Shown in pieces: positions 55,417 to 64,000 of a DNA stretch of 64,000 bases (its first letter is position 1; each line of letters starts with the position of its first letter). The notes beneath the pieces were generated by a model. That model was given only the letters and a program-made list of their open reading frames with translations. It was not told the DNA's origin and ran no database searches. Source of the stretch: Eustoma russellianum. Lineage: Eukaryota > Streptophyta > Magnoliopsida > Gentianales > Gentianaceae. The stretch spans positions 22,037,848 to 22,101,847 of the forward strand of contig AP025055.1 in the NCBI GenBank assembly GCA_036186865.1, in the 5' to 3' direction. The position numbers and the translations under genes were made by a program.

Positions 55417-57984
55417 TGTTGTACCCAACAAAAATCGTATTGTACTTGAAACTCGTATGAAGTGATTTAATGGTGAAGCCATGAGACACCTTGATCCATT
55501 ACTATAGTTACTTTTTCTTAACCCCACCTCAAAAGTAACTCAATGTAGTAAATGGTGTAAGACGCTAATTATGGTTTCCATGCAAATGAAGGGTCTTCTT
55601 CTCCTTCCTTAAGGATTCCAACGGCTACCCCTTAGCATTTGAAGAAAACCATCCCCAAAGATCCTAGAAGCTTCCTCTATAGTCAACATTCAAACCACTC
55701 AAGAGCTCACCTAAGCCAAAAGATCCAAGACTCCTCACATACTTGAACAAACCCTCCCTCACCTTCTCTCACACGGCTAGCCTTGGGGCTAAGGAGATTA
55801 AAGAACCATGTTCAAGATTCAAGCTTCATCTAGGTAAGTGACATCTTAGATCCTAAAGTAGAGTCCACTTCTCTAAAAAAGTAAAGCTTACATTTTGATT
55901 CTCGTCTTACCAAAAACCAAGGCCTTCAATGGTCACTAGGGGAAGATTTTTCAAGCTACTAAGGGGAGCTAACATTTTGGTGGGTTGAATCCATCTCAAT
56001 CTCCATCTAGGCTTCATTTTGGTAAGGAAATCCTAACCTCAATCTAGTTGTTCCTTCATTCAAATAGTAGCTAATGTCCATCTCTCTTCCCTCAACAAAA
56101 CCGTATGCTATGTATCAAGGTTGGAAGAAAGCTTCAACCTTTTTCAACGAAGACTCAAGCTAAGGGAATTTCTTACTCAAAGAGGCAAGTGCACCCTAAG
56201 CAACCTTGACTTATTTGCGAAGTATGTGCTTGAATGACTAGCTCTCTAAGATGTGAATGTTAGTTGAAGGTTCTAAGAACTAAGCACAAGAACTTAGTGA
56301 TTTTAAAGAACAAGTGTTGTCTTGATGTATGATTTACTACACGTTTATGTTTGTGCTCAAATCAAAATATGACATGACCCCCACTATGTGCAAGGAACGG
56401 GCTGTTATGACAAGTGTTGGAGGAATAAATTAACCTTGTTGAGATTAGACCACATGAAGTGTGAAATTCATGATATGGCGTGTGTTGGGTATAAAACGAC
56501 AAGACTGTTTTATTATGATTTGTGTGTAGCCTAAGATTATTATTAATCTAGAAATAACTATGTCAAAATAGGTATTCAATGGTTAGTAATCCACCTTAGA
56601 GAAATAAGGTTATTTGGATTGTCATGGACAAGATAAAATGGTAAAAAGCAAAACTACTGAAGCTGGAGAGTTTTAAACGGTGCATTGTATGGTCTGAAAA
56701 TGAACCCTAGGAATGTGAAATTTAGCTAACATTTGGCAAGATGGTAGCCTCATATGTTTAGCAAAAGTGAGAGGTGGAATTTTGGAAAAAGGACTTGTGG
56801 TTTGTCCTTAATACATTTTTTAGTAAGAGTGGGTCACTGCAGTTCCAGTAAATGCCTTAACTTAGAAAGAAAATTATTTGACCCCCTTAAGTATATTGGA
56901 TTGCCTTACAAATTTTACAGTACTTACCTATGACATAGAAGAATATGTTCATGGGAGGAAATTGCCTAAAATTACTGATTTTATGGGGTAACAAATAAAG
57001 GGAAGTCACGGAACAAAATTTGGAAAAACAGTGCCGCATGGTATAGTGTTTTGTTGAGGCCTTAATACAATTTAATTGGACTAGTATGGGATGTTGGGCC
57101 TTTAATTATTACTTCTTAGTGTATTTTCTATGTATCCAGGTGTTAGCCTTAATTGGATAAGGCCTTATGGCCCACAAAACTGAGGAAAGAACGGGTACTG
57201 CACTGCTGGACTCAGAAGTACTCCTTTTAGTAAATTTATGATTCGATGGTTTTATCTACCTCGTATGGTTATGGAATTTTTATATCATATAGATAAGACT
57301 TCATTTTGCATATGTGTGGCATAAGTTTATGAAAATAGGCCCTAAATTGATTATTAGTGGCCGCATGAACAGAGTGTTAATGCTGGAATATTTTCCAGCT
57401 TAGGGGACAAGCCGTATAGATCTTGTGTGGTGTATTTAATCATGAATTGCACGTTGCACATCATGCATTGCATTGTCCCCATTTGCATGATTCATAAGAT
57501 TTATTTTTATGCCAAAGAAATGAAGAAAAGCTATTTTTGGAAGAAAGGTTTCCGTTTTTGAACGAATGACTCCTATTGGTACCATTGATACCTGGCCAGC
57601 ACGACCCGCTCCAGATCCGGGGTTAATTGATCTGAGGATGATTATGACCGTACATGTCCGGAGAGAATAGACTTGATTATGACGATTATGACCGTTCAGG
57701 CCCGGAGAGAATAGACCTGACGATAATTATGACCGTCCAGGCCCAGAGAGAATAGACCCGATGATGATGATTTACGACCGTTCAGGCCTGGAGAGAATAG
57801 ACCTGATTACGATGGTTGACTGTATGACCGTTTTTAGATCCGGAAATAATAGATCCGAAGAGAATGATATGACCGCCTCAAATCCGGAGATAATAGATCT
57901 GAATACTCTCTATTCTTATTTTATTTACGATGATGTTTTGAAAGAAAGAATGAACGAATTTATCCTCATTTTATCATGCTGCAT
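55417..57984 (+). repeat. T2 5' LTR, twice deleted
   Basis: Its first 57 bp match the 3' LTR, then it jumps to sequence equivalent to 62798 onward. From there (55474-56750) it is very close to 62798-64000. A hairpin-repeat array is at 57600-57905. At about 57984 it joins gag sequence directly, missing about 600 bp of LTR end. Confidence 0.9.
57600..57905. repeat. Hairpin-repeat array in the T2 5' LTR
   Basis: Seven units of about 40-48 bp, each a CCAGGCCCGG- or GATCCGG-type arm, a GAGAGAATA or GATAATA loop, then GACCTGA or GATCTGA, followed by a GATTATGACCGT spacer. It is the reverse-strand counterpart of 41263-41480. Confidence 0.85.
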
Positions 57985-58460
57985 CACAAAGAGGGACATC
58001 ATCCGTAGAGATGAGGTTGGACAAAAGAGGGAAAGGGAAGTGTCAAGAAGTGGAGGACCCCACAAAGCCGCCAAAAAGAGTTTCCGAGGACCCGGTCGAC
58101 AAGGAAAGAATCAGAAACGTTATCAGCGTCGATCACAGTAGAAGAATCAGCCTAGAAACCAGGACCAGCAACAACCGGCCATTCCGGCTTGTCCGCACTA
58201 TCAGAAGCATCATATGGGAGAATGTTTCTTCAAGGCAGGGAAGTGTTTTGGGTGTTGCAAGGTGGGCCACGTACTCAATAATTGTCCAAACAAGGGGACC
58301 ACTTGCTTTGGTTGCGGCAAGGTCAGACACATGAATAAGGATTGCCCAGAGAAAGGAACCCAGCAGCAGCAGCAACCAAAGAACCAGCGCCAGCGTGCAA
58401 ATGCAAGAGTTCATGCTATGACCGACGCTGCTGTTGAGAAAGCTAATGATGTGGTGACTG
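57985..58460 (+). pseudogene. T2 gag, C-terminal part with two zinc knuckles
   Basis: It starts in mid-gag at RDIIRRDEVGQKRERE, equivalent to the T1 segment near 48055. A basic stretch follows, then after a frameshift near 58200 two CCHC knuckles: CFGCCKVGHVLNNCP and CFGCGKVRHMNKDCP, both with all four ligands. A Gln-rich linker (QQQQQPKNQRQRANARVHA) leads to ANDVVTG at 58460. The capsid domain is deleted, so this copy could not make Gag. The knuckles would bind genomic RNA. Confidence 0.9.
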
Positions 58461-58542
58461 GTATGTTTTAAGAATTATGCAATATTACATTTTGCAAGGT
58501 GTTGTTATTTCTGTTTCGCTCAGTCAATGTTGCATAATTCAG
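58461..58542 (+). other. Intron-like segment between T2 gag and protease
   Basis: It starts GTATGTTTTAAG and ends GCATAATTCAG, 82 bp, T-rich with a CTCAGTC candidate branch site. It is phase 1 in the same Gly codon as in T1. Retention gives MF then TAA (58469-58471); removal joins VVTG to AILVCTMPTNVLFDSG. Confidence 0.75.
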
Positions 58543-59119
58543 GAGCTATCTTAGTATGTACTATGCCTACAAATGTGTTGTTTGATAGTGGCGGCTAGCC
58601 ACTCATTTATATCGAGCAAGTTTGCAAAGAATATTGATCATAGCCCAGTCCACCTTGGACACCTTATAGAGTCCAAGCAGCTGGCGACATGTGCTTGTAT
58701 CTCACCAACTGTATGAGAACTGCGAGATTGAGTCCGACGAACAACAATTTTCGGCGGATTTGATCCTTATAGCCATGAGTGATTTTGACATAATTCTTGG
58801 AATGGACTGGCTTTCCAAGAATTACGCACACATTGATTGTCGCGAAAGACGAGTTATCATTAAGAACCCAGAACAAAAAGAATCGAATTTTCATGGAGGT
58901 TCGAAGCTGAAGAAATCCCCCAAGAATATCTACTTAAACGAGGTCCGTGCCTGTAGGGCGCTGAAGAAAGGACACGAAGGATTCCTAGTTTATACTTTAA
59001 GTACTGATCAAGCACCATCCGGCCTTTCTCAAGTTCCGGTAGTTCAAGAATATCCTGATGTTTTTTCCAGAAGAGTTGCCTTGCCTTCCGCCAGATCGAG
59101 AGATCGTGTTCGAAATTAA
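58543..59119 (+). pseudogene. T2 protease
   Basis: After the intron-like segment the frame reads ILVCTMPTNVLFDSG, the DSG active site. An extra G then shifts it (a GGCGGC where T1 has GGCGC) and hits a stop. The second half is open at 58691-59080 (SHQLYENCEIESDEQQFSAD, FDIILGMDWLSKNY, HEGFLVYTLSTD). A further frameshift lies near 59060. It would process Gag-Pol. Confidence 0.9.
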
Positions 59120-59960
59120 TTTAATTCCGGGAGCCGAGCCGATATCAAAGGCTCCTTATCGAATGGCGCCTGCAGAATTGAAAGAACTGAAGGAGCAGTT
59201 ACGTCAACTGTTGGAAAAGAAACTTATCCGCCCAAGTGTCTCGCCTTGGGGTGCTCCTGTTCTGTTTGTAAAGAAAAAGGATGGAAGCATGCGTTTGTGT
59301 ATCGATTATAGGGAATTCAACAAGATTACCATAAAGAACAAGTACCCCGCTGCCTAGGATCGACGATCTGTTCGATCAGCTTCGGGGAGCCCGAGTTTTC
59401 AGTGAAATTGATCTTCGTTCTGGATACTCTCAATTGAAAATCAAGGCCGAGGATATTTCAAAAACCACGTTTAGGACGCGGTATGAACATTATGAATTCC
59501 TTGTGATGCCCTTCGGATTGACGAATGCCCCGCGGCATTCATGGATCTGATGAATCGAGTGTTTCAAGAGCAATTTGACAAGTTTGTTGTAGTTTTCATT
59601 AATGATATCTTGATTTACTCACCGGATGAAGAGTCCTATGCAGCCCATTTAAGGATCGTCTTTGACATCTTGCGGAGGAAGCAGTTGTACGCAAAATTTA
59701 GTAAATGCGAATTTTGACTGCACAGTGTAGCGTTTCTTGGCCATGTTATATCTGAAGATGGGATATCAGTAGATCCCAAAAAGATTGAAGCAATCACAGA
59801 ATGGCCAAGGCCAACCAACATTACGGAAGTACGAAGTTTTCTTGGTCTCACCGGCTACTATCGCAAGTTTATGGAAGGATTCTCTCGGATCGCTGTGCCT
59901 CTCACCCGATTGACACAGAAAAAGACGAAGTTCGAGTGGACTTCGGACTACTAAAAGAGC
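59058..59960 (+). pseudogene. T2 reverse transcriptase
   Basis: The entrance at 59058-59345 is open (PYRMAPAELKELKEQLRQLL, PWGAPVLFVKKKDGSMRLCI). A frameshift lies near 59347. Then PRIDDLFDQLRGARVFSEID continues without the 74-bp segment present in T1. LRSGYSQLKIKAED, FLVMPFGLTNAP (one base lost at about 59530) and the catalytic motif follow, here FINDILIYS with the first Asp of FIDD changed to Asn. FLGHVISEDGISVDP and RSFLGLTGYYRKFMEGFSRI lie toward the end. A TGA at about 59716 replaces the usual Trp before LHSV. The Asp-to-Asn change alone should abolish polymerase activity. Confidence 0.9.
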
Positions 59961-59969
59961 TTTACCGAG

Positions 59970-60629
59970 TTGAAGGAGAGATTAACATCTGCCCTAGTTT
60001 TGGATCAGCCAATTTCGGGTGAAAGTTTCATAGTGAATAGTGATGCTTCGAAGAACGGCCTTGGATGTGTGTTAATGCAGAAAGATCGAGTGATTGCGTA
60101 TGCGTCACGACTGTTGAAGCCGTTCGAGCAGAATTATCCAGTACATGATCTTGAGCTTGCAGTTGTAGTCTTTGTCCTAAAGATATGGAGACATTATCCG
60201 TACGGTGAAAGGTGCGAAGTCTTCACGAATCACAAAAGTCTTAAGTACCTTTTCACCCAGAAGGAACTGAATATGCGCAGACGCCGATGGCTAGAATTGA
60301 TGAAGAATTTTGACCTCTTTATCCAATATCATCAGGGGAAAACCAACAAAGCTGCTGACGCCTTGAGTCGGAAAACAAGTCATCCACGTCGACCCCCTCT
60401 ACAGCGCGATATAGAAGAGTTCGAACTGGAGGTGGTTGATTCCATTGATAATATACTGGCTAAGTTTGTTGTGGTTCCTTCATTAATCGACAGAATTAAA
60501 GAGGGTCCAGAAAAAGATGAAGCTTTGAAGAAAATTAAGGATAAGTTGAAAACGAAGCCTTCTGAAGACCTCGAGGTCAAAAATGATAATAGCTTGTGGT
60601 ATCAGAAGTCGATTGTGCGTGCCCGATGA
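59970..60629 (+). pseudogene. T2 RNase H and linker
   Basis: The 219-codon frame reads FIVNSDASKNGLGCVLMQKD (first catalytic Asp intact), YPVHDLELAVVVFVLKIWRH and CEVFTNHKSLKYLFTQKELN (TDH changed to TNH, another catalytic acid lost). KTNKAADALSRKTSHP and an acidic spacer ending DNSLWYQKS follow. The frame shifts at about 60605 before the integrase zinc module. Confidence 0.9.
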
Positions 60630-60639
60630 TGGGGATATA

Positions 60640-61475
60640 AAGAATGAAGTTCTTCGAGATGCTCATAGTTCTTGTCTATCTATTCACCCCAGAGCCAACA
60701 AATGTATCAAGATTTAAAGCAGAAGTTCTGGTGGTAGGGCATGAAGAAACAAATAGCCGAATTCGTAGAGAAATGCCTCTCTTTGCCAGAGAGTGAAGGC
60801 AGAACATAAAGACCCGCCAGATTATTACAACCTCTTGAAGTCCCGGAGTGGAAATGGAATCACATTACTATGGACTTTGTGACTGACCTGCCAAGGACAA
60901 AGAATGGGCAAGATGCTATTTGGGTGGTAGTTGATCGTTTGACTAAGTCTGCCCATTCCATGGCTCTGTCAATTAAAGCCTCTTTGAAGAAGTTTGCCTC
61001 AATGTATATAGATCAGATCGTGTGTCTGCACGGAATACCCATGAGTATCGTTTGCGACCGCGACCCTCGCTTTACTTCTCGATTTTGGACAGCTTTCCAG
61101 AAAGCGATGGGCACTGAGGTACGGATGAGTTTAGCATTTCACCCCCAGACTGATGGTCAATCGGAAAGGACCATCCAAACACTGGAAGATATGTTACGAG
61201 CTTGCATACTTGATTTCGGAGGAAATTGGGACAAGAGTCTCAAGCTCGTGGAGTTTTCCTACAATCACATCTACCATCGATCTATTGTAATGGCTCCTTA
61301 TGAAGCACTTTATGGAAGAAAGTGCCTATCTCCACTTTATTGGGATGAAATTGGAGATAAAACTCTTTCAGGACCTGACTTGGTGGAGCAGACCCGAGAG
61401 AAAGTAATAATTGTTAAGCAGAGGTTGAAAGCAGCCCATGGTAGAAGCAAAGTTTGGGCTGACGAAAAGCGGTGA
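60640..61475 (+). pseudogene. T2 integrase
   Basis: The zinc module (60660-60800) is broken by frameshifts. The catalytic core is open from 60870: MDFVTDLPRTKNGQDAIWVV (Asp), SIVCDRDPRFTSRFW (Asp), SLAFHPQTDGQSERTIQTLE (Glu). NHIYHRSIVMAPYEALYGRK follows, then the frame ends at a TGA (61473-61475) where T1 has an Arg codon. All DDE residues are present. This is the best-preserved integrase core in the window. Confidence 0.92.
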
Positions 61476-61478
61476 CCA

Positions 61479-61910
61479 GTGGAATTTCAGGCAGGTGAAA
61501 AAGTATTCTTAAAAGTGTCGCCATCAAAGGGAGTGAAAAGATTTGGTATAAAGGGTAAACTAAGTCCAAGGTTTATCGGGCCATACGAGATTCTTGAAAT
61601 GATTGGAGAAGTCACTTACCGGCTAGCGTCGTCGTCATCATTGCCTCAATTACATGACGTATTTCATGTATCCCAGCTTTGCCGGTACGTGCATGAGCCC
61701 AATCATATCATTGAGGAGCAGCCCTTAAAAATTGAAGCCGACGTGTCATATGAAGTAGAACCGGAAAGAATCGTTGCCCGGAAGGAAAAGGTCCTAAGAA
61801 AACGATCCATTCCCATAGTTAAAGTGCAATGGAAGAACCACTCAGTTGATGAAGCCACTTGGGAGATTGATGAACATATGAAGAACTTGCACCCCCATCT
61901 CTTCGATTAG
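61479..61910 (+). pseudogene. T2 integrase C-terminus and chromodomain
   Basis: The frame continues directly after the single TGA: EFQAGEKVFLKVSPSKGVKR, LSPRFIGPYEILEMIGEV, HDVFHVSQLCRYVHEP. The chromodomain then has RIVARKEKVLRKRSIPIVKV and WKNHSVDEATWEIDEHM, ending PHLFD. About 85% of residues agree with T1 by eye. Its stop is followed by the FEDETCNKGEG-type tail and the polypurine tract. Confidence 0.9.
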
Positions 61911-61940
61911 TGCTTTTAAGTTTCGAGGACGAAACTTGTA

Positions 61941-61953
61941 ATAAGGGGGAGGA
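61941..61953 (+). other. T2 polypurine tract
   Basis: ATAAGGGGGAGGA immediately before TGTTGTACCC of the 3' LTR. Confidence 0.92.
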
Positions 61954-64000
61954 TGTTGTACCCAACGAAAATCTTATTGTACTCGAGACTCGTATGAAGT
62001 GATTTAATGAAATGTTGGATCTTCCAAGCGCATTGTATCAAGTTTTATCAATTCTCTTTAATTATTTTTCCTTAAAATGAATACTATAAGAAATAGTATA
62101 ATACTCCAAGTAGGTCATATGAAGCATGTGAAATGACTATTTTGCCCTCCCAAGATTTTTGAGAAATTTGGCCATAAAGGTTTTAAAGAACTCTAGAATA
62201 TTCTTCCTTTACAAGACAACTAGCCTTTAATGGTCTCCTTAAAGCAAAGACTAAAAACCTACACAAAAATTAAGTAGCCTATTAAATGGGTTTAAAAAGT
62301 TTAAGGGAAAAAGTTTTACACCTTTTCCCTCCCCCAACCGTCGGGTAAAGCCATGGTTAGGGCATCCATGAGATCCCTTTTTATTTAAATGCCTCCACTA
62401 ATCACTTTATTGCTTTCTTAAAGAAATTCCAAAGGTCTTACACACAAAAAGGGAAGTAGGGGGTAAATCCAAGACTTAAGATTATCTTTCCTTTAATTCT
62501 ATAGGCTGGATGCACCATAGGGGAATGATCCATGGGATCATTTTCATCATAATAGTCCAACTAACCACTTTTAGATGAGACAACTTTTTCAAATTATCCT
62601 CAAGAGACAACTAAGGAATAAAGAGCCTATGGAAGGCCCTACCGCCGGGTTACCATGGATAATCCATGGTAACCCCTAAACAATTACTCTAGTTACTTTT
62701 TGTTAACCATCCTAAAAAGGTAACTCAAGGTGTAATTAAATAAGGTAACTAAGGGCTAAATAAACCCAACCATACCTCCAACCGCCGGATTTGTACATGG
62801 TGAAGCCATGAGACACCTTGATCCATTACTATAGTTACTTTTTCTTAACCCACCTCAAAAGTAACTTAATGTAGTAAATGGTGTAAGACGCTAATTATAG
62901 TGTCCATGCAAATGAAGGGTCTTCTTCTCCTTCCTTAAGGATTCCAACGGCTACCCCTTAGCATTTGAAGAAAATCATCTCTAAAGATCCTAGAAGCTTC
63001 CTCTATATTCAACATTCAAACCACTCAAGAGCTCACCTAAGCCAAAGGATCCAAGACTCCTCACATACATGGACAAATCCTCCCTCACCTTCTCTCACAC
63101 GGCTATCCTTGGGGCTAAGGAGAATCAAGAACCATCTTCAAGATTCAAGCTTCATCTAGGTAAGTGACATCTTAGATCCTAAAGTAGAGTCCACTTCTCT
63201 AAAATAGTAAAGCTTACATTTTGGTTCTCTTCTTGCCAAAAACCGTGGCCTTCAATGGTCACTAAGGTGAGATTTTTCAAGCTACTAAGGGGAGCTAACA
63301 TTTTGGTGGGTTGAATCCATCTCAATCTCCATCTAAGCTCCATTTTTGGTAAGGAAATCCTAACCTCAATCCAGTTGTTCCTTCATTCAAATAGTAGCTA
63401 ATGTCCATCTCTCTCCCCTCCCCAAAACCATGTGCTATGTATCAAGGTTAGAAGAAAGCTTCAACCTTTTTCAACCAAGACTCAAGCTAAGGGAATTTCT
63501 TACTCAAAGAGGCAAGTACACCCTAAGCAACCTTGGCTTATTTGCGAAGTATATGCTTGAATGACTAGCTCTCTAAGATGTGAATGTTAGATGAAGGTTC
63601 TAAGGACTAAGCATAAGAACTTAGTGATTTTAAAGAAAAAGTGTTGTCTTGATGTATGGTTTACTACATGTTTATGTTTGTGCTCAAATCAAAATATGAC
63701 ATGACCCTCACTATGTGCAAGGAACGGGCTGTTATGACAAGTGTTGGAGGAATAAATTAACCTTGTTGAGATTAGACCACATGAAGTGTGAAATGCATGA
63801 ATATGGCGTGTGTTGGGGATAAAACGACAAGACTGTTTTATTATGATTTGTGTGTAGCCTAAGATTATTATTAATCTGGGATTAACTATGTCAAAATAGG
63901 TAATTCAATGGTTAGTAATCCACCTTAGAGAAATAAGGTTATTTGGATAGTCATGGACAAGATAAAATGGTAAAAAGCAAAACTACTAGAGCTGGAGAGT
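61954..64000 (+). repeat. T2 3' LTR, cut by the window edge
   Basis: It starts TGTTGTACCC at 61954. The region 62010-62798 is absent from the 5' LTR and consists of four loosely repeated units with CCATGG-containing palindromes. From 62798 it is nearly identical to 55474 onward. No coding sequence is supported. Confidence 0.92.
62647..62675. repeat. 29-bp perfect inverted repeat in the T2 U3
   Basis: Arms of 14 bp, GGGTTACCATGGAT and its exact complement, around a single central base. A second, shorter palindrome, AATGATCC/GGATCATT, lies near 62524-62542. Confidence 0.9.

Larger units (their letters stand above)
55417..64000 (+). mobile_element. T2: Tekay/Del-type chromovirus, plus strand, runs off the window
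   Basis: It has a 5' LTR from TGTTGTACCC at 55417, internal coding 57985-61953, and a 3' LTR from 61954 past the right edge. The order gag knuckles, protease, RT, RNase H, integrase, chromodomain on the plus strand matches T1 domain by domain. The 5' LTR lost its 3' end, the priming site and most of gag (junction at about 57984) plus about 790 bp near its start. It carries one intron-like segment (58461-58542). It is inserted in SD; the left flanking TTGAG would be the TSD, to be matched outside the window. Confidence 0.92.

Noticed and set aside
55540..56300. Leader-like region with short ATG frames in the T2 5' LTR (repeated at 62880-63640)
   Set aside because: Present in both LTRs as LTR sequence; the frames are short and not conserved as protein.
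1..64000. Host gene exons or an endogenous pararetrovirus
   Set aside because: I looked for plant gene domains and for movement-protein or caulimovirus-type RT contexts on both strands; all recognised coding segments belong to Ty1/copia or Ty3/gypsy elements with LTRs.

Overview
This window is nuclear DNA from a seed plant, most likely a eudicot with a large AT-rich genome. I found no host gene, tRNA, rRNA or CRISPR array. Essentially every base can be assigned to LTR retrotransposons or their wreckage, stacked by nested insertion. Priming sites matching the plant initiator tRNA-Met 3' end are visible, as are polypurine tracts and 5-bp target-site duplications (TSDs), so several boundaries can be set to the base. 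I use working names: G1 (left-hand chromovirus), SA/SB/SC/SD (Sirevirus-type Ty1/copia), N (short nested element), S1/S2 (solo LTRs), and V/T1/T2 (Tekay/Del-type Ty3/gypsy chromoviruses with a chromodomain).

Layout. 1-6918: G1, minus strand, decayed gag-pol cut by the window edge, then a leader/LTR zone and the tail of a second pol. 6919-7292 plus 23478-24848: 3' LTR of SB. It is split by SA, a complete Sirevirus (7293-23472, TSD GATAT) with LTRs of about 2.8-2.9 kb. SA's reverse transcriptase is in turn split by N (11538-16595, TSD CGTAT). 24849-27121: SB internal region, gag only. 27122-37104: SB 5' LTR, carrying solo LTR S1 (28191-36457), which itself carries solo LTR S2 (30085-34072, TSD ATGAT). 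37105-39648: inverted (plus-strand) Sirevirus LTR SC. 39649-40553, 50902-51646, 51647-52805 and 52806-54011: pieces of V. 40554-50901: T1, minus strand, inserted in V. 54012-55416: plus-strand Sirevirus LTR SD. 55417-64000: T2, plus strand, inserted in SD and running off the window.

How the genes work together. Within each element, gag would form the particle. Protease, reverse transcriptase, RNase H and integrase would copy and insert it, and the chromodomain of T1/T2 would steer integration toward heterochromatin. All copies here carry frameshifts, stops or lost catalytic residues, so none looks autonomous.

The most interesting signal is in T1 and T2. Both have an 82-83 bp GT...AG segment at exactly the same codon between the gag zinc knuckles and the protease DSG motif. 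Removing it restores one frame; keeping it ends Gag after two codons. T1 has a second, 74-bp, phase-0 GT...AG segment inside the reverse transcriptase, which T2 lacks. This looks like splice-dependent Gag versus Gag-Pol expression in a Tekay-type chromovirus. A second signal is an array of short hairpins in the Tekay LTRs whose stems change in a compensatory way from unit to unit.
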